Of a stretch of DNA of 64,000 bases, positions 37,584 through 48,969 are shown piece after piece. Positions within the stretch are counted from its first letter, which is position 1. Every line of letters starts with the position of its first letter. Position numbers and translations under genes: made by a program. Under the pieces are notes generated by a model, which was not told where the DNA came from, made no database searches, and saw only the letters and a program-made list of their open reading frames with translations. Origin of the DNA: Formicarius rufipectus (taxonomy: Eukaryota; Chordata; Aves; Passeriformes; Formicariidae); assembly GCA_013399695.1 (NCBI GenBank), contig VXAU01004007.1, positions 19,342-83,341 of the forward strand. Reading direction: 5' to 3'.

Positions 37584-40485
37584 GTAAGTGAAATACAACT
37601 TTTTTCTTAAGCCCAAAAAGTAAAAGACACTTTCTCTCCCTGCCCCTAGCAGCAGAAGTGGAACATGTTGAAAATGTACTGAGCTAATTATAATATACTG
37701 GTAGGTATCTTACTGATATTGTTGGAATGAAAATAATTATATTGTAACGTGTCAGTCTTCACTTGCCATGCAGTCACTGATTTCTGTGTGGTGGTTGAGA
37801 TTTTTTTTAAAGGTTCCATGAATGTCTTTTCAGTAATTAGTTTCTTGCTGTACAGTTGCTAACCACTCCCTGAGACAGGCATCTAAAGACTAGGTTGAAA
37901 ACATAAATGTTATCTTTGCCTTGTGGTAAAGATGGACATTTTATTTGCAGACCACTTTAATCAGAGCCTTATGTTTGCTGAAGCCTGTAGTCTGAGAGGA
38001 TGACGATAACTGGACTGTAGCTTAGTGTAAAGCTTTTATGGGATGAAAAAAGTAGTACTGACTGTTACTCCTGTGTGAAATGTGTACTTGAGTGGATTTC
38101 AGGTTAATGTATCTACATGTGCCTGAGGGTTGAGGCAGCTATTCCGAGAGGTACGAGCAAACTGTGCTGCTTGACTCATCTTGCTGCTGTGCTTGAAAAC
38201 AGGTAGTGATATTAGGGCATTAACATTAATGTTATATTGCTGGCTATTTTAATTTAAAAGAAGTGTCTAGCTTAATGTCTTTTCTCAAAATTTGTGTGTT
38301 ACATTACGTCATGTTCCCAGATCCCCAGCTATCTCAAAGTATCTGTCAAAATCTTAAGCTTCCTCTTCTTTTCATGTCTACTTCTGTAGAGTGTCACAGA
38401 ATTTATGTCTGAACATAGCTAATGAGGTATGTAATTGTGTGTTGTAGATGTGCAGTGTGTAAAGGTGGTTTGAGGAGAAAATAAAGAACATGGTATTAAG
38501 ATTGAAAATGTTGAGACATTTGCAATCAGAATCTTCCAACTAAGTAACAAGTTCTTGTGGCCCCACAGTTAGTCTAAGGAGAAGTATTTTATATGATAGG
38601 CATTTACTTTGTCTCTTTTGATAAAAAAATGTGAATGTATTATTTCTTGAAGGCAAACACAACAGAACTTTTCCTGGCAATTTATTACTGCTTTGAAATA
38701 CTCAAATTGTAGTTAACTTCTAATTGATTGCAGTACGTTTATTGTAGGTACTTGGATTCTCACAGAAAATCAGGATTGCACCCTGACTGTAGCGAAGGAT
38801 GATGTATATGCAAGATACCTACCTAGTCTCTTCTCCGCCCTTTTTAAAATACACTGAGTCCTATTTTCTAGGCGAAGTTCCATTTTTTTAGCTGTTTTTT
38901 TATTAAATAAAATACTGGGTTTTTTGGTCATAAAATACCTGGAACCTTAAATTTTTTTTTAATAAAGGGTATTACATTTTGGTGACCCTGAGATGTTTTT
39001 ATTCATGATTCAGATCTCAGTAAATGATGAAAATATGATAATGTATTACCCAACTATAATATGGAAAAACATATTCCACCCCACCTCCCAGCATCCCCAT
39101 TTAATTTCCTGTTCAGTAATAATGGAGATAGAGTGAAGCATAGAAAAACTATTGTAACTGAATATCCACCCCCAGAAGCATGACAGGCTTTTGCTCTGGA
39201 GTGAAGAACACAAATGCTTTATTATTATTTAAATCCTTACATCTACATATATGCCATAAATTACATTTAGGCAAAATCAGTACAATAGGTTTAGTACAGA
39301 TGTTTTTCAAAAGTCCAGAGACCATGTTACTTATCTTTGTATTGAAGTGTAATGCCTGATAAGAGACTTAAATCAGTTTCCTAGACAACAATCTAATGTT
39401 GCAGTAAATTCCTTCTAAGGTGTTATTCTTTTATGACATTGCACATTCTCTGCAGCTGGCATCAGTGCTTTGGAAATCTGGACACACAAATTCAGAATTT
39501 TTCTTTTAGTATTTGCAGTTAAGAGTCTTGAAAATACTTTGGAAGTAATTAATACTAGGGTATGTGTTCATTCATGAGACTGTGTCTATATCCTGGGAAA
39601 AACAAAACAGTGTTTGAGTGCTACATCTTCGGGTATTTAAAACTACTACTTGTTCAGTGGGTAAAAGGGATTACGTAAGAGTACATAATTACTCTGTCAC
39701 AATGGCTTTTCTCAGGTGATAGTATTAATTATTAAAATATATATCAGAAATAAAAGAGAGTATTAGAAGTATGGGCATATATATCCAGATGATAAAATTT
39801 CTGGGAAAAGTCTCTACTCATACTTGTCATTTTGTTTCCTAAAATAAGTGATGTTACTTTGGTCTCTTGTTATTGTCAAAAGGAATGGGAAAAGAAAAAT
39901 ATAATAAAGGTGTATGGGAACTGTTTCTATTTTAATGCACAGTACATTATAATGGCATCTTTTTCTGCATATATTGAACTGTTTACATATATTGTTATAT
40001 GTATACATATACAATATGCATATATTGAACATATATATGACTTGTCCTTTAGTCTGTTGTATAAATCTATTGTCCTTTGCTTTCACATACAATCTTACAA
40101 GATGTTGCAAAATATATTTTGCTTTTCTGCAAGTTAAAGGAAATACATTTGCCAGTTAAAAAGACCAAACACAGACACAAAGGTTATATTTGTGTATGTG
40201 CCTGTATGTGTGTGAATAAGGATACACCTTTTACATACAAAAACTCCATATGTAAATGTGTATGTATGTTTAATAGTAGTTTCAAATTCTTCTTACTGTA
40301 AAAAGGGCAAAAATAATTTTTGTTGTATAGTTGTGCCGTATACTAATATGTGGAACCAATTCCAAGTGTTTGAATTTTTTACCAAGTAGCTTCCAGAAGT
40401 GTTGGGAAAACATTTAAATTAGACTCCTTGGGAGTGATTAAAATGCTCTGTCAAGTTTATTGCTACAATTAAGCATGCAAGTGTG

Positions 40486-41499
40486 ACTGCCCATGGCCTG
40501 GAAGGGTGCAGTCTTCACTGGCTTAGAAGCTGGGTGGAGGGCTGAGCCCAGAGAGTGGTGGTGATGGGAGTTAAATCCTCTTGGTGACTGATGACAAGTG
40601 GTATTGCTCAGGGCTCAGTATTGGGGCTGATTCTGTTGGATGTCTTTATCCACTATCTGGGCTGGGGGATGGAATACACCCTGAGTCAGTTTGGGCATCA
40701 GACCAAGCTGGGCAGGAGCGTTGAGCAGCTGGAGGGCAGGAAGGCTCTGCAGAGGAAGCTGGAGAGGATGGATTGGTGGGTGAGGCTAGTGGTGTGAGGT
40801 ACAACAAGGGCAAGTGCTGAATCCTGAACTTGGGTCACAACAACTCTCTGCAGCACTACAGGAAAAGGACCTGAGGTGGCTGAACAGGTGTGCCCAGGTG
40901 GCCAAGAGGGCCAATGGCATCCTGGTGTGTATTGGGGTAGTGTGGCCAGCAAGACCAGGGCAGTGGCTGTCCCTCTGGATTTGATACTGGTGAGGCTGCA
41001 CCTCGAATACTGTCTTCAGTTTTGGGCCCCTCACCACAAGAAAGACAGAGAGGTGCTGGAGCAAATCTAGAGAAGGGCAAGGAAGCTGATGAGGGGCCTG
41101 GAGCACAAGTCTGATGAGAAGTAGCTGTGGATTATTTAGCTTGGAGAAAAGGAAACTAAGAGGGAATCTCACTGCTCTTGACAGCAACTTGAAGGCTGTG
41201 GTGGGATGGGAGTTGCTTTCTTCTCCTAAGGAACAAGCGATAGGACAAGATGAAATGGCCTCAGTTTGTGCCAGGGGAGATTTAGATTGGATATTAGGAA
41301 AAATGTCTTCATGGAAGGTGTTGTCAAGCATTGCAACAGGCTGCCTAGGAAAGGTGTTGAGTGACCATCCCTAGAGGTATATTTAAGACATGCAGATGTG
41401 GCACTGAGGGAGATGGTTTACTGGTAGTTTGGCAGTGCTGGGTTAATGGTTGGACTTGATGATCTTAAGGGTCTTTTCTAACCTAAATGATTCTATGTT
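40486..41499 (+). mobile_element. CR1 LINE, about 1 kb, with ORF2 reverse transcriptase remnant
   Basis: The longest CR1 copy in the window is on the sense strand. The 5' part translates at 40591-40797 as the C-terminal reverse transcriptase region: SGIAQGSVLGLILLDVFI, then a degenerate catalytic box with FGHQTKLG in place of the family's FADDTKLG, then EGRKALQRKLERMD. The loss of the catalytic Asp pair shows it is inactive. Frame breaks follow. The 3' end carries TTGGACTTGATGATCTTAAG and ends CCTAAATGATTCTATG. Confidence 0.95.
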
Positions 41500-42108
41500 G
41501 TTTTAAAGCACTTGTAAAGACTTGCAATGTGCATTAAATTTTGGAGTGAAATTGGATTTGAAGCATTGTGTACAAGAATTTGGAAGTACTTGATTGAGGA
41601 AGTCAGCATTTAGTAAGTGATACCTAGACTGTTAATTTTTGCTTTTTCTCATGGTTAATAATTGAATTTTTTGGATGGAAAAGACTTAAATGTGCAGTTT
41701 ATTCAAGATGTGACTTTTCAATAAGTGGGTTTATGTGATATGGAAAAATACTTTGAACATTCGTGAAATTCAAGAAAACCAAGAACTGTATCAGTCTGAG
41801 CTACCATGGGTATATAACATAGAAAAATACTGGATCTTTAGGTTTTAGGACCTGACTGATTGTAATTCTCACTTTTCATTTTTGTTACTTTCATTGAAAT
41901 GTTAAGTCTAAAGGCCACTGATCATCTCTGGCAGGCGTGGCTGCAGTGCCACGTTTGTGTCATTCGGTGGCAGAGAGGATAAGGTGAGGTCTTCCCCTGG
42001 TGCTCTGACCCACGTGGGCTCCCAGGATTGTTCAACAACCTGACATTATTGCTTTTCTGCTTTTCTGTTTGTTGGGTTTTTGTTTTTTTTCCTTAATGTT
42101 TTACACTT

Positions 42109-42357
42109 GAGAGGCGGCGGGCGGTTGGCGANNNGGGGGGCGTCGCCCCCCGCCTGTGGAGCCGGCTCCTCGTCTGAAGACGCCGGTTTGAATCCTGGAG
42201 GAGCTCGCTGTCGCCGTCCGAGCGTGCTCGGCCGTGGCAAGATGAACCTCAGGAGTAAAGGGGGTGGGACCAGTTCCGTGCACACTGTGCCTCACCTAAA
42301 AAATCCATTGCGCAGGCTTATCCCAAGATCTTCGTTCACGAAGTCTAGCCAACGAGT
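42109..42357 (+). mobile_element. tRNA-derived SINE, copy A, in intron 2
   Basis: It aligns with the copy at 45908-46148 over its whole length. It has a GC-rich head interrupted by NNN at 42132-42134, a B-box-like GGTTTGAATCC near 42184, then the shared body with ATGAACCTCAGGAGTAAAGG, CACACTGTGCCTCACCTA and GAAGTCTAGCCA. It is CpG-richer than copy B in the head, which may reflect less decay. I cannot see a clear target duplication, and the tail lacks the ATCAG repeat of copy B. Confidence 0.82.
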
Positions 42358-42427
42358 CTAAAGGCACATTCTACTAAAGGTTCAATATTAGAAATACTTA
42401 CAGAACAACTAAACATAAAACCTGGAA

Positions 42428-42470
42428 TAATTAGGTTGGAAGGGACCTTTAAGATCATCCAGCCCATGTC
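42428..42470 (-). mobile_element. CR1 LINE 3' fragment, antisense
   Basis: AATTAGGTTGGAAGGGACCT and TTAAGATCATCCAGCCCATG are the reverse complement of the CR1 3' segment. About 45 bases are present, 70 bases downstream of SINE copy A. Confidence 0.88.
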
Positions 42471-45400
42471 TTTGCTTAAAATATGGCCAAGCTCGGGAGT
42501 TAGAGAAAACTTTGACATGAAATAAAATAATTCAAGAATTTTCTCAAACAATGTAAAGCAAACTTTTTTATTTATGTGAAAGAAGTCTTGTCTCAAGAAT
42601 GCCTTGTTGCATCTAAATGCAAGTCAGGTGTTTTGTTTCATATTGCCTTTTCATTTTATAGCTTATTGACCTGAGGAAAAGCTGTGTTGGATTGTTGTAG
42701 TATTTTCTTAAACAATAAAATATTGACAGTTTCAGGTATTTTTTTAGAAAAGACTATCAGAGGACAGTCCATTATTTGTATTTTTTTTTCTCCATAACAG
42801 CTACTTTTATGTTTTCGAATTTAACAAAAATATTAACTTCCTGTTGATAAAAGTCTCAGAAAATCCTTATAAGTTCTTTGGTTCCCTCTATAGTTAGCGG
42901 TCACAGTTGATGGTCCTACCTGATTTAAGCTGCAACTTTTCTCATCTTGGTGACAGATTCTTTAAAGCTTTAGTTAACAAAAAAAAGAAAAATTTATGCA
43001 GACTTTTAATGCTTTTTTTGTCCTGATGGGCTAGCACTGGAATTTATTAGTAGTAGGAATAATTTTACCAGAAGTGATCCATGCTTGAGTGATAGGCTGT
43101 GATTTAGAGTACCATCTGCTTGCTGTCCATGGACATTTCACTATATGACACCTAGAAATGCAATGTTATTTAATCAGAGTAGAGAAATCCTAGCCTTTCT
43201 TGGGTTTTGTATGATTCTAATTAATTCTAGTTCTGTAAAAATCCTAGCCTAGAGCTAAAAAAAAATCTCAGAGGATGACATGAACATTTTTTTTTATTTC
43301 CTAGTTTTCTTTCCGGTCTAATACACCCCTTGCAACTCTCTTCTCATGTTCCTGTGACTGACACCTTGATAGACTCATGGATCTATCATATCAAAAAAGT
43401 GTTTTCTCCCTTCTGCTACTGATGATAAAAAGTATGTCTCATTAATCCCATTAATAGTTTCCTTAATTAGCTGTTAGAGTCCCCCAAGAAGCACATTATT
43501 AATGTCTGAGATGGCTTTTGATTAAACTGACTGTGGCCTGGAGTTTATATTGAGGAGAGGGGCAATGAGGACCTCTCTGAGAGTCTGCTAATGATTCTTT
43601 GCTTGAAATTAGCCCTTGGCCACATGGATCTGTCAGACTGGGCCTCTTGGTGGCCCTGTAGGAGTCCCTGTAGGATTCCATTATCTTCCATGCATCTTGC
43701 CCAGAAGAACAGAGAGTGCTGTAATTGCACAGGCAGCTGTTTCCTTCCCTCCTTCCTAATGACAGCTGTTTAATGCTGCTGCCTGAGCTGGCAAGGTTTC
43801 TGAGGAAACAAGGAAGATATTGCTGCCTAGTTTTAATCTGTTTCTCTCCTCAAAGACATTTCTTTTTAGTAGTAGAATTTTTGCCAGCACTGATGGTGTT
43901 TCCTTGGTAAAGATTCTTAGTTGCTTAATGCTTTTTTGTAAGTCTTTGCAGGAATTTTCGTTCATAGAACTGGGTAGATACAAGACTTAAAATGGGCACA
44001 GGTATACAAAGAGCAGGCATAAGTGGTCAGGAGAGAAGAAAAAGCAGTACTAGAAACTGGAATGCTCCAGATGTAACTCTTGTTAAAGTTTAACAAAAGG
44101 AAATTGCTTGTGCTGCCTGTGGCATTCTTTGCTGCACAGGTCACATAGTTAAGCTGCTTGAGTTTCAAAAAATACAGTGGGTGCCACACTAGGCGCTGAC
44201 TTAGGTGATTTACTTCTTTTATCATCTTCAGTTCTGGTAGAGGAAATAAATATTTAATTTCCCAAGGCTGTATTCTGACTATGGAAGGCTGGTTTTGGTC
44301 TTAACTCATGCATCCACTGTCCAACTAGTGGTGATAAAATTACTATGTGAATTTGTATAAGTGGAAATTCATTTAAGTTTACCAAGCCAAGAGAAGAATG
44401 ACAGTGGAAAAAGAAACTGATGGGATAATAACCTCTGTTAGGGGTATCATAGAAAGTAAAATAAATAACAGGCCAGATGTAAATAGAAGGTCAGTTAGAG
44501 GTAGATCTGGTCAAATTAGTGTGCTATAGAATGTTTTTGCTAACAATTTTCAGTTTTCTTCTGTAATCAAAGCTTGTGCTATAGTAACTTAGAAATCTTA
44601 TCAGGCAAACCTCAGGAGTGGCTGGAAGCAGTAGGAAGATTTGTCAATATGCTAAAACGTGGCAAAAAGGCAAGGGGAATGGAATATAGTACTTCACAGA
44701 AAATAAACAGCAACTGTAAAAGGAATCATGGTCTCCTAAATTTAGTGTAATGTTTCTCAGCATATCAGCAAAAATAAATAATAAAGATGTCATATGTTAT
44801 TAGATTTTCCAAATCTCTTTCAAATACTCAAAGAAACTAGGCAACAGAAGACGTAAGATGGATAAAGTTAATATGAAGCAGTAGGATTGTGCGAATCCAG
44901 ACTGCATGTGACAAATTACATACTTCGCTGAATAACTTGTTAGGAGGCTACCACTTTGAATATAGCCTTTATGTATGGTCCTACTTCTCCTTTCTCACCT
45001 TTCCTTTAACTCCAACATCTGAGATTGTTGAGTTTGCAGGCTGATGCCAAGAGCAGCCAAATTCATATATTTGCATTGCAGGACGAAAAGGGACACTAAT
45101 TCAGTAATACTGATGGGAAAGCATGTACAGCTTAAAGGAAAAGAACCAAAATGACTGTTCAGTGATATTCGGAATGACGTTGGAAAGGGGAAAAAAAAAG
45201 CATTGTTCTTAGTTACGTGTTTTCTGGTCATCCATTCTTTGGATGTAGTAGTTTTCTAAATCCTCTAAAGAAGAGACTGGATTTTTGGTAAAGGGTGCCA
45301 TTGAATTGTAAGTATTATTTCATCTGTTCCTGGTAGGGATGAAAACTCACCTGAAGCTCGCCAGAGTGACGTTTTATAAAACCCTAGTGCATTAAAACCC

Positions 45401-45907
45401 AGTAGATAGTTCCTAAGGTGCCAAAAATGCCACAGTCTGTTCCTGTTGGCTCATTTACAACACACCCCAGTTCAGACTTTAGATTGACATGTACATCATC
45501 TTGAGTATGTGAATATGTTGTCCATTTGCCTTGTGAACAGAAATACTGGTGAAGGTGTGGTGAGGGCTGTGTGGAGGAAACAGTGATTGGCACAAGGAGG
45601 AGGCAAAGCTTGCTGCTTTCTAGTCATATCACTGGCTTATCCTGATGTAGAGCAAAAGCCTGTATTGCACTGTCATTCCTGATGCTCAGCTGTAGTTGAT
45701 ACTTTGGGCTTAGGTGAGGTTTCTTAGAAGAACTCAGAGGGTTCTTATGCTCTGTGATTTTTGACTGGGCAGAACTGGAGAGGCCTTGACACTTGGAGTT
45801 GGAAAAAGAGAATTGTGATGAGCAAAACAGGATAGTGGGATGGACCCAAGTGTTTGAAACATTGTCAGAATTTTTTAGGTAGGGAGATGTATTCGTAGAA
45901 AAGACAT

Positions 45908-46148
45908 GCAGCGGTGCGTTGGCGGAGTGGTGTAAGCCCCCGCCTGTGGAGCAACTCCTCCTCTGTAGGACGCTGGTTCGAATCCTGAGGACCTTGCTGT
46001 CACTGTCTGAGCTTGCTAGGCCATGGCAGATGAACCTCAGGAGTAAAGGGTGGGGCCAGTTCCACGCACACTGTGCCTCACCTGAAAAATCCACTGCGCA
46101 GGCTTGTCCCAAATCTTCGTTTGTGAAGTCTAGCCATCAGATCAGATC
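45908..46148 (+). mobile_element. tRNA-derived SINE, copy B, with target duplication
   Basis: This 241-bp element is flanked by an 11-bp direct repeat AGAAAAGACAT (45897-45907 and 46149-46159). The head has an RNA polymerase III A box, TTGGCGGAGTGGT at 45919-45931, and a perfect B box, GGTTCGAATCC at 45975-45985. The 55-base spacing fits a tRNA with a long variable arm (Leu or Ser type). The body is unrelated to tRNA, and the tail is (ATCAG)n: CATCAGATCAGATC. The tail does not resemble the CR1 end, so the partner LINE is probably not CR1; an RTE-type LINE such as AviRTE is a candidate by inference. Confidence 0.88.
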
Positions 46149-46711
46149 AGAAAAGACATCTAACATAATTTCAGCTATTTTTCGCTCTAGCTTTCCCTAC
46201 ACATGCCTTAACATTTGGAGTAAAAGTGACGAAGCCAAGTATGTTTGGTGAAGATCTTGTTCGGGTTGAATATTTTGAAACTTGATCAATAGAAAACCAA
46301 CTTCAAATAATTTCCTATTGGAGCTTATTCTGACAGAAAAGATGAACCACCAAACTGAAAACCAGCTGATGATTTCCAGCATTTAACAACCTAATTTCAT
46401 TTGTCTTTTGCAAACAGAATACATCATGCCTTATATGGGGCTTACAGAAACTTGAGATTTAGGGGGGGAAAAAAGCCAAGCTTGCAGTCATGTGTGCCCT
46501 TTTTCAGCTCCTGTAGCGTGTTGTCCCTCTGTAAGAGCTCCACAAGTGACAAAGCAGCGTGTTCAGTGGCTGTGCCCGCTGAAATCTGCAGGCTGTATCA
46601 TAGCTTAGTTTAACTCAGTGACCTCATCTGTATTCAGCAGCTTCTAGGAGCTGTTCTCTGTACTTGCCTTAGTGATCTGAGCCGAGCCCTGGTATCTGCA
46701 GCTCCATGAAA

Positions 46712-46735
46712 TGACTCAGTGTGCTAATTAGTCAC
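46712..46735. promoter_or_regulatory. AP-1/MARE-like paired motif in intron 2
   Basis: TGACTCA at 46712-46718 is followed by TTAGTCAC at 46728-46735, with the homeodomain-like core CTAATTAG between them. The motifs lie in a GC-richer block (46480-46760) without a recognised repeat, which could be an enhancer. This is motif resemblance only. Confidence 0.25.
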
Positions 46736-48865
46736 AAGGGAGCCTCGTTCTCACAGGACTGGCACTGTCTGTGTTTGTTTCCCTCTCTGTAAAGCTGGAC
46801 TTGCCTTCAGCTGCCCAACAGTCAGGGTTGATGTGGTTGATCTCACTAGCAATGTATAGTGCTGAAATGTGAAGTGCTGAAAATGGTCATGAAAAGTACT
46901 GTTGGCAAGAAAAATGTGATCAGTAGGTGTATGAGTGAGTGGAAGGGAAGGGTCACTCACTTCTTGAGTTTATGGATGTTTATTCATTCACAAAAAAGGA
47001 AAAAAAACCAAACCAAATCACCAAACAAAACAGAAGCACCCCTTAAAAACCTCAACCAGTCCATAAAGACAATACTCCACACTATCAAAACAACAACAAT
47101 CCAACCCAAACAAAAAAACCCTATACTCTTCTCTTTAAACAGTAAAATGAAAATAGTTGTGATAATTCCTTCAGAGGAGAAAGGGAAGATAGTTGAAAAA
47201 CATAAAACCTTGATGATGGTGGCTGAAGATGTCAGTGGAATATCCAGAGCCAGTAAATCAAATACTCAGATTAGGACATAAATAAGTGTTCAAATATAGC
47301 AGGAGGGGAAATTGAAACTTCAACAGTGTTCAGTAAAAGTCATGGTACAGAAATGGCTGCTGTTTTTAATGCAGGAACAGGGGACTGAGCTGACCTCCTC
47401 AGTTTGATTCTGTTCTCTTCCTTTTGCTGGCAAATATATTATTTAGTTATTACTATAAAATTGTTAAGTGCTGACAAAATTATTTCATAACTCCTTTTCA
47501 AAAAATATCACAGTAGAGTTACTACTTCTGTGAGTAGAAAAAGAAAATTAATTATTTAGCAGTCTGCTGGGAGAGAGCAGGCAGCAACTGTAAAATACTG
47601 TCAGGTGTTCAGTGATACAGTACCAAGTACAGCAACAGGTGATTTTTAACTGTATAATTTTTTAGTTGGAATATGAGCAAGTGTCCAAAAGAACTCAAGG
47701 TAAACATTATGCTAGTTCTAGAAGTTTGAAATAAATGGGATGGCAATTGCAAACTTAGCTCCAGCTAAACCGGGAGCAGAAAACTGAGCAGGGCAAGTAT
47801 TGTGGGCTCTGTTGAGTAAGTTTCACATAGATGATGTGTCTGATACTTGCAACTCTTAGAAAACTGGATTGGATCAAAAATAAAAGCTGATTCAGAAGGT
47901 TGAGCTGTCAGCAGATAAATGTTACCATTAGCATGTAATGCTGCTTTTTTCTGTGTGCTGTAACACATGCTTATACTAACTTCAAAGCAGCTGTATTGGG
48001 GGAAATGAAACCTCCACCAGCTCCACACACTTGTACTGCCCGGGGAGGGCAGCACACGGCGTGTCAGCACCGCTCTCTTTGAAGCAGTGGTACCGAAAGT
48101 ATTTCCCAAAGTGTGTGTGCACGCCCCACGTGGAGGACTGGCCACTGGTACAGCAGGATGTCTTGCACATCACTGTTCTGAGTGTTCATTCGGATATCTT
48201 TCCTAATATTGTAGCATTAATTTGTTTTATATGATTATAAACTTATGTCTGGAAAAGCAAACAAAAAGGAATTTGCAAGTCCTTTGATTTTTTCTGATTC
48301 TTAGGATGTGAAGCATGATCAGTCATCACGTGATTTCAGTTAAATATTAGTAGATGCTTGTTTTAAAACACTAACTTTTGGTGAAGTAATGCAGAGTTTC
48401 CAGAAAATATATTGTGTAAATAGAAGGATTTAAAACTTTTAAATTTCCTGTAATTAAACAGCAAAATCCCACTGATTTTAAAATAGTCGTCTTTTCTGCT
48501 TCCAATTCTTTGCCACTCACCATGCTTATCATTGCTTTTCAGAAAAACCAGACATTCAGAAGCTACTGGCATACTTTTGGAGATTAAATTGAAGTCATTC
48601 ATACAGTTTTTAAGATGGGAAGCTTACTTTCTTTTTAACTGTTGAAAGATACCATTTTGTTTCATTTCAGTCCGATATATTTGTTGTTAGTCTTGTAAAA
48701 TACTCAGAAATCAATTTGAGACTTTGAAATATTTTGACCTGCTTAAAATCAGCTTTTATTTTTGAACGGCATATATATTAAATCTCTTTCAGGAAATATA
48801 TTTAAGTGTTAGAAAATCTCCATAAGATGTTTAACCTTTCTTTTTTTTTCTCCCCTCTCCTGTAG

Positions 48866-48969
48866 TTCTCATGCCTTTGCTAGATCGTATGGGAGATGCC
48901 AAAGACCAAGTTCGAGAACAAGCACAGAATCTTATATTGAAATTGATGGATGTAGCAGCACCACCTATG
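48866..48969 (+). CDS. CLASP2: CLASP2 coding exon 3 (residues 92-126)
   Basis: The exon completes Val92 and reads LMPLLDRMGDAKDQVREQ, then AQNLILKLMDVAAPPM. The DAKDQVRE segment (Asp105, Val107, Arg108) is the typical intra-HEAT loop of TOG domains. It corresponds to DRMGDAKDKVRDEAQ in human CLASP2. The acceptor TCTCCTGTAG has a strong polypyrimidine tract, and the donor is ATG|GTATGA, a weaker one. It ends in phase 0. Confidence 0.97.

Larger units (their letters stand above)
37584..48865 (+). other. CLASP2: CLASP2 intron 2 (phase 1)
   Basis: The intron of about 11.3 kb starts GTAAGTG and ends TCTCCTGTAG after a long pyrimidine tract. It holds a long CR1 (40486-41499), two SINE copies (42109-42357 and 45908-46148), and an antisense CR1 tail at 42428-42470. 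The block at 43500-43800 and the one at 46480-46740 are less AT-rich and free of recognised repeats; either might be conserved noncoding sequence. I see no nested gene. Confidence 0.9.

Noticed and set aside
39960..40035. Repeated CATATATTGAAC words as a CRISPR-like or iteron array
   Set aside because: There are only two copies in AT-rich intron DNA of a vertebrate, with no regular spacers. Low complexity.
40786..41331. Minus-strand frame of 181 codons
   Set aside because: It is the antisense of a CR1 copy; low stop density there reflects the sense ORF2 composition.
46859..47281. Plus-strand frame of 140 codons rich in Lys, Asn and Thr
   Set aside because: It is translated from an A/C-rich low-complexity stretch in intron 2, with no domain and no splice context.
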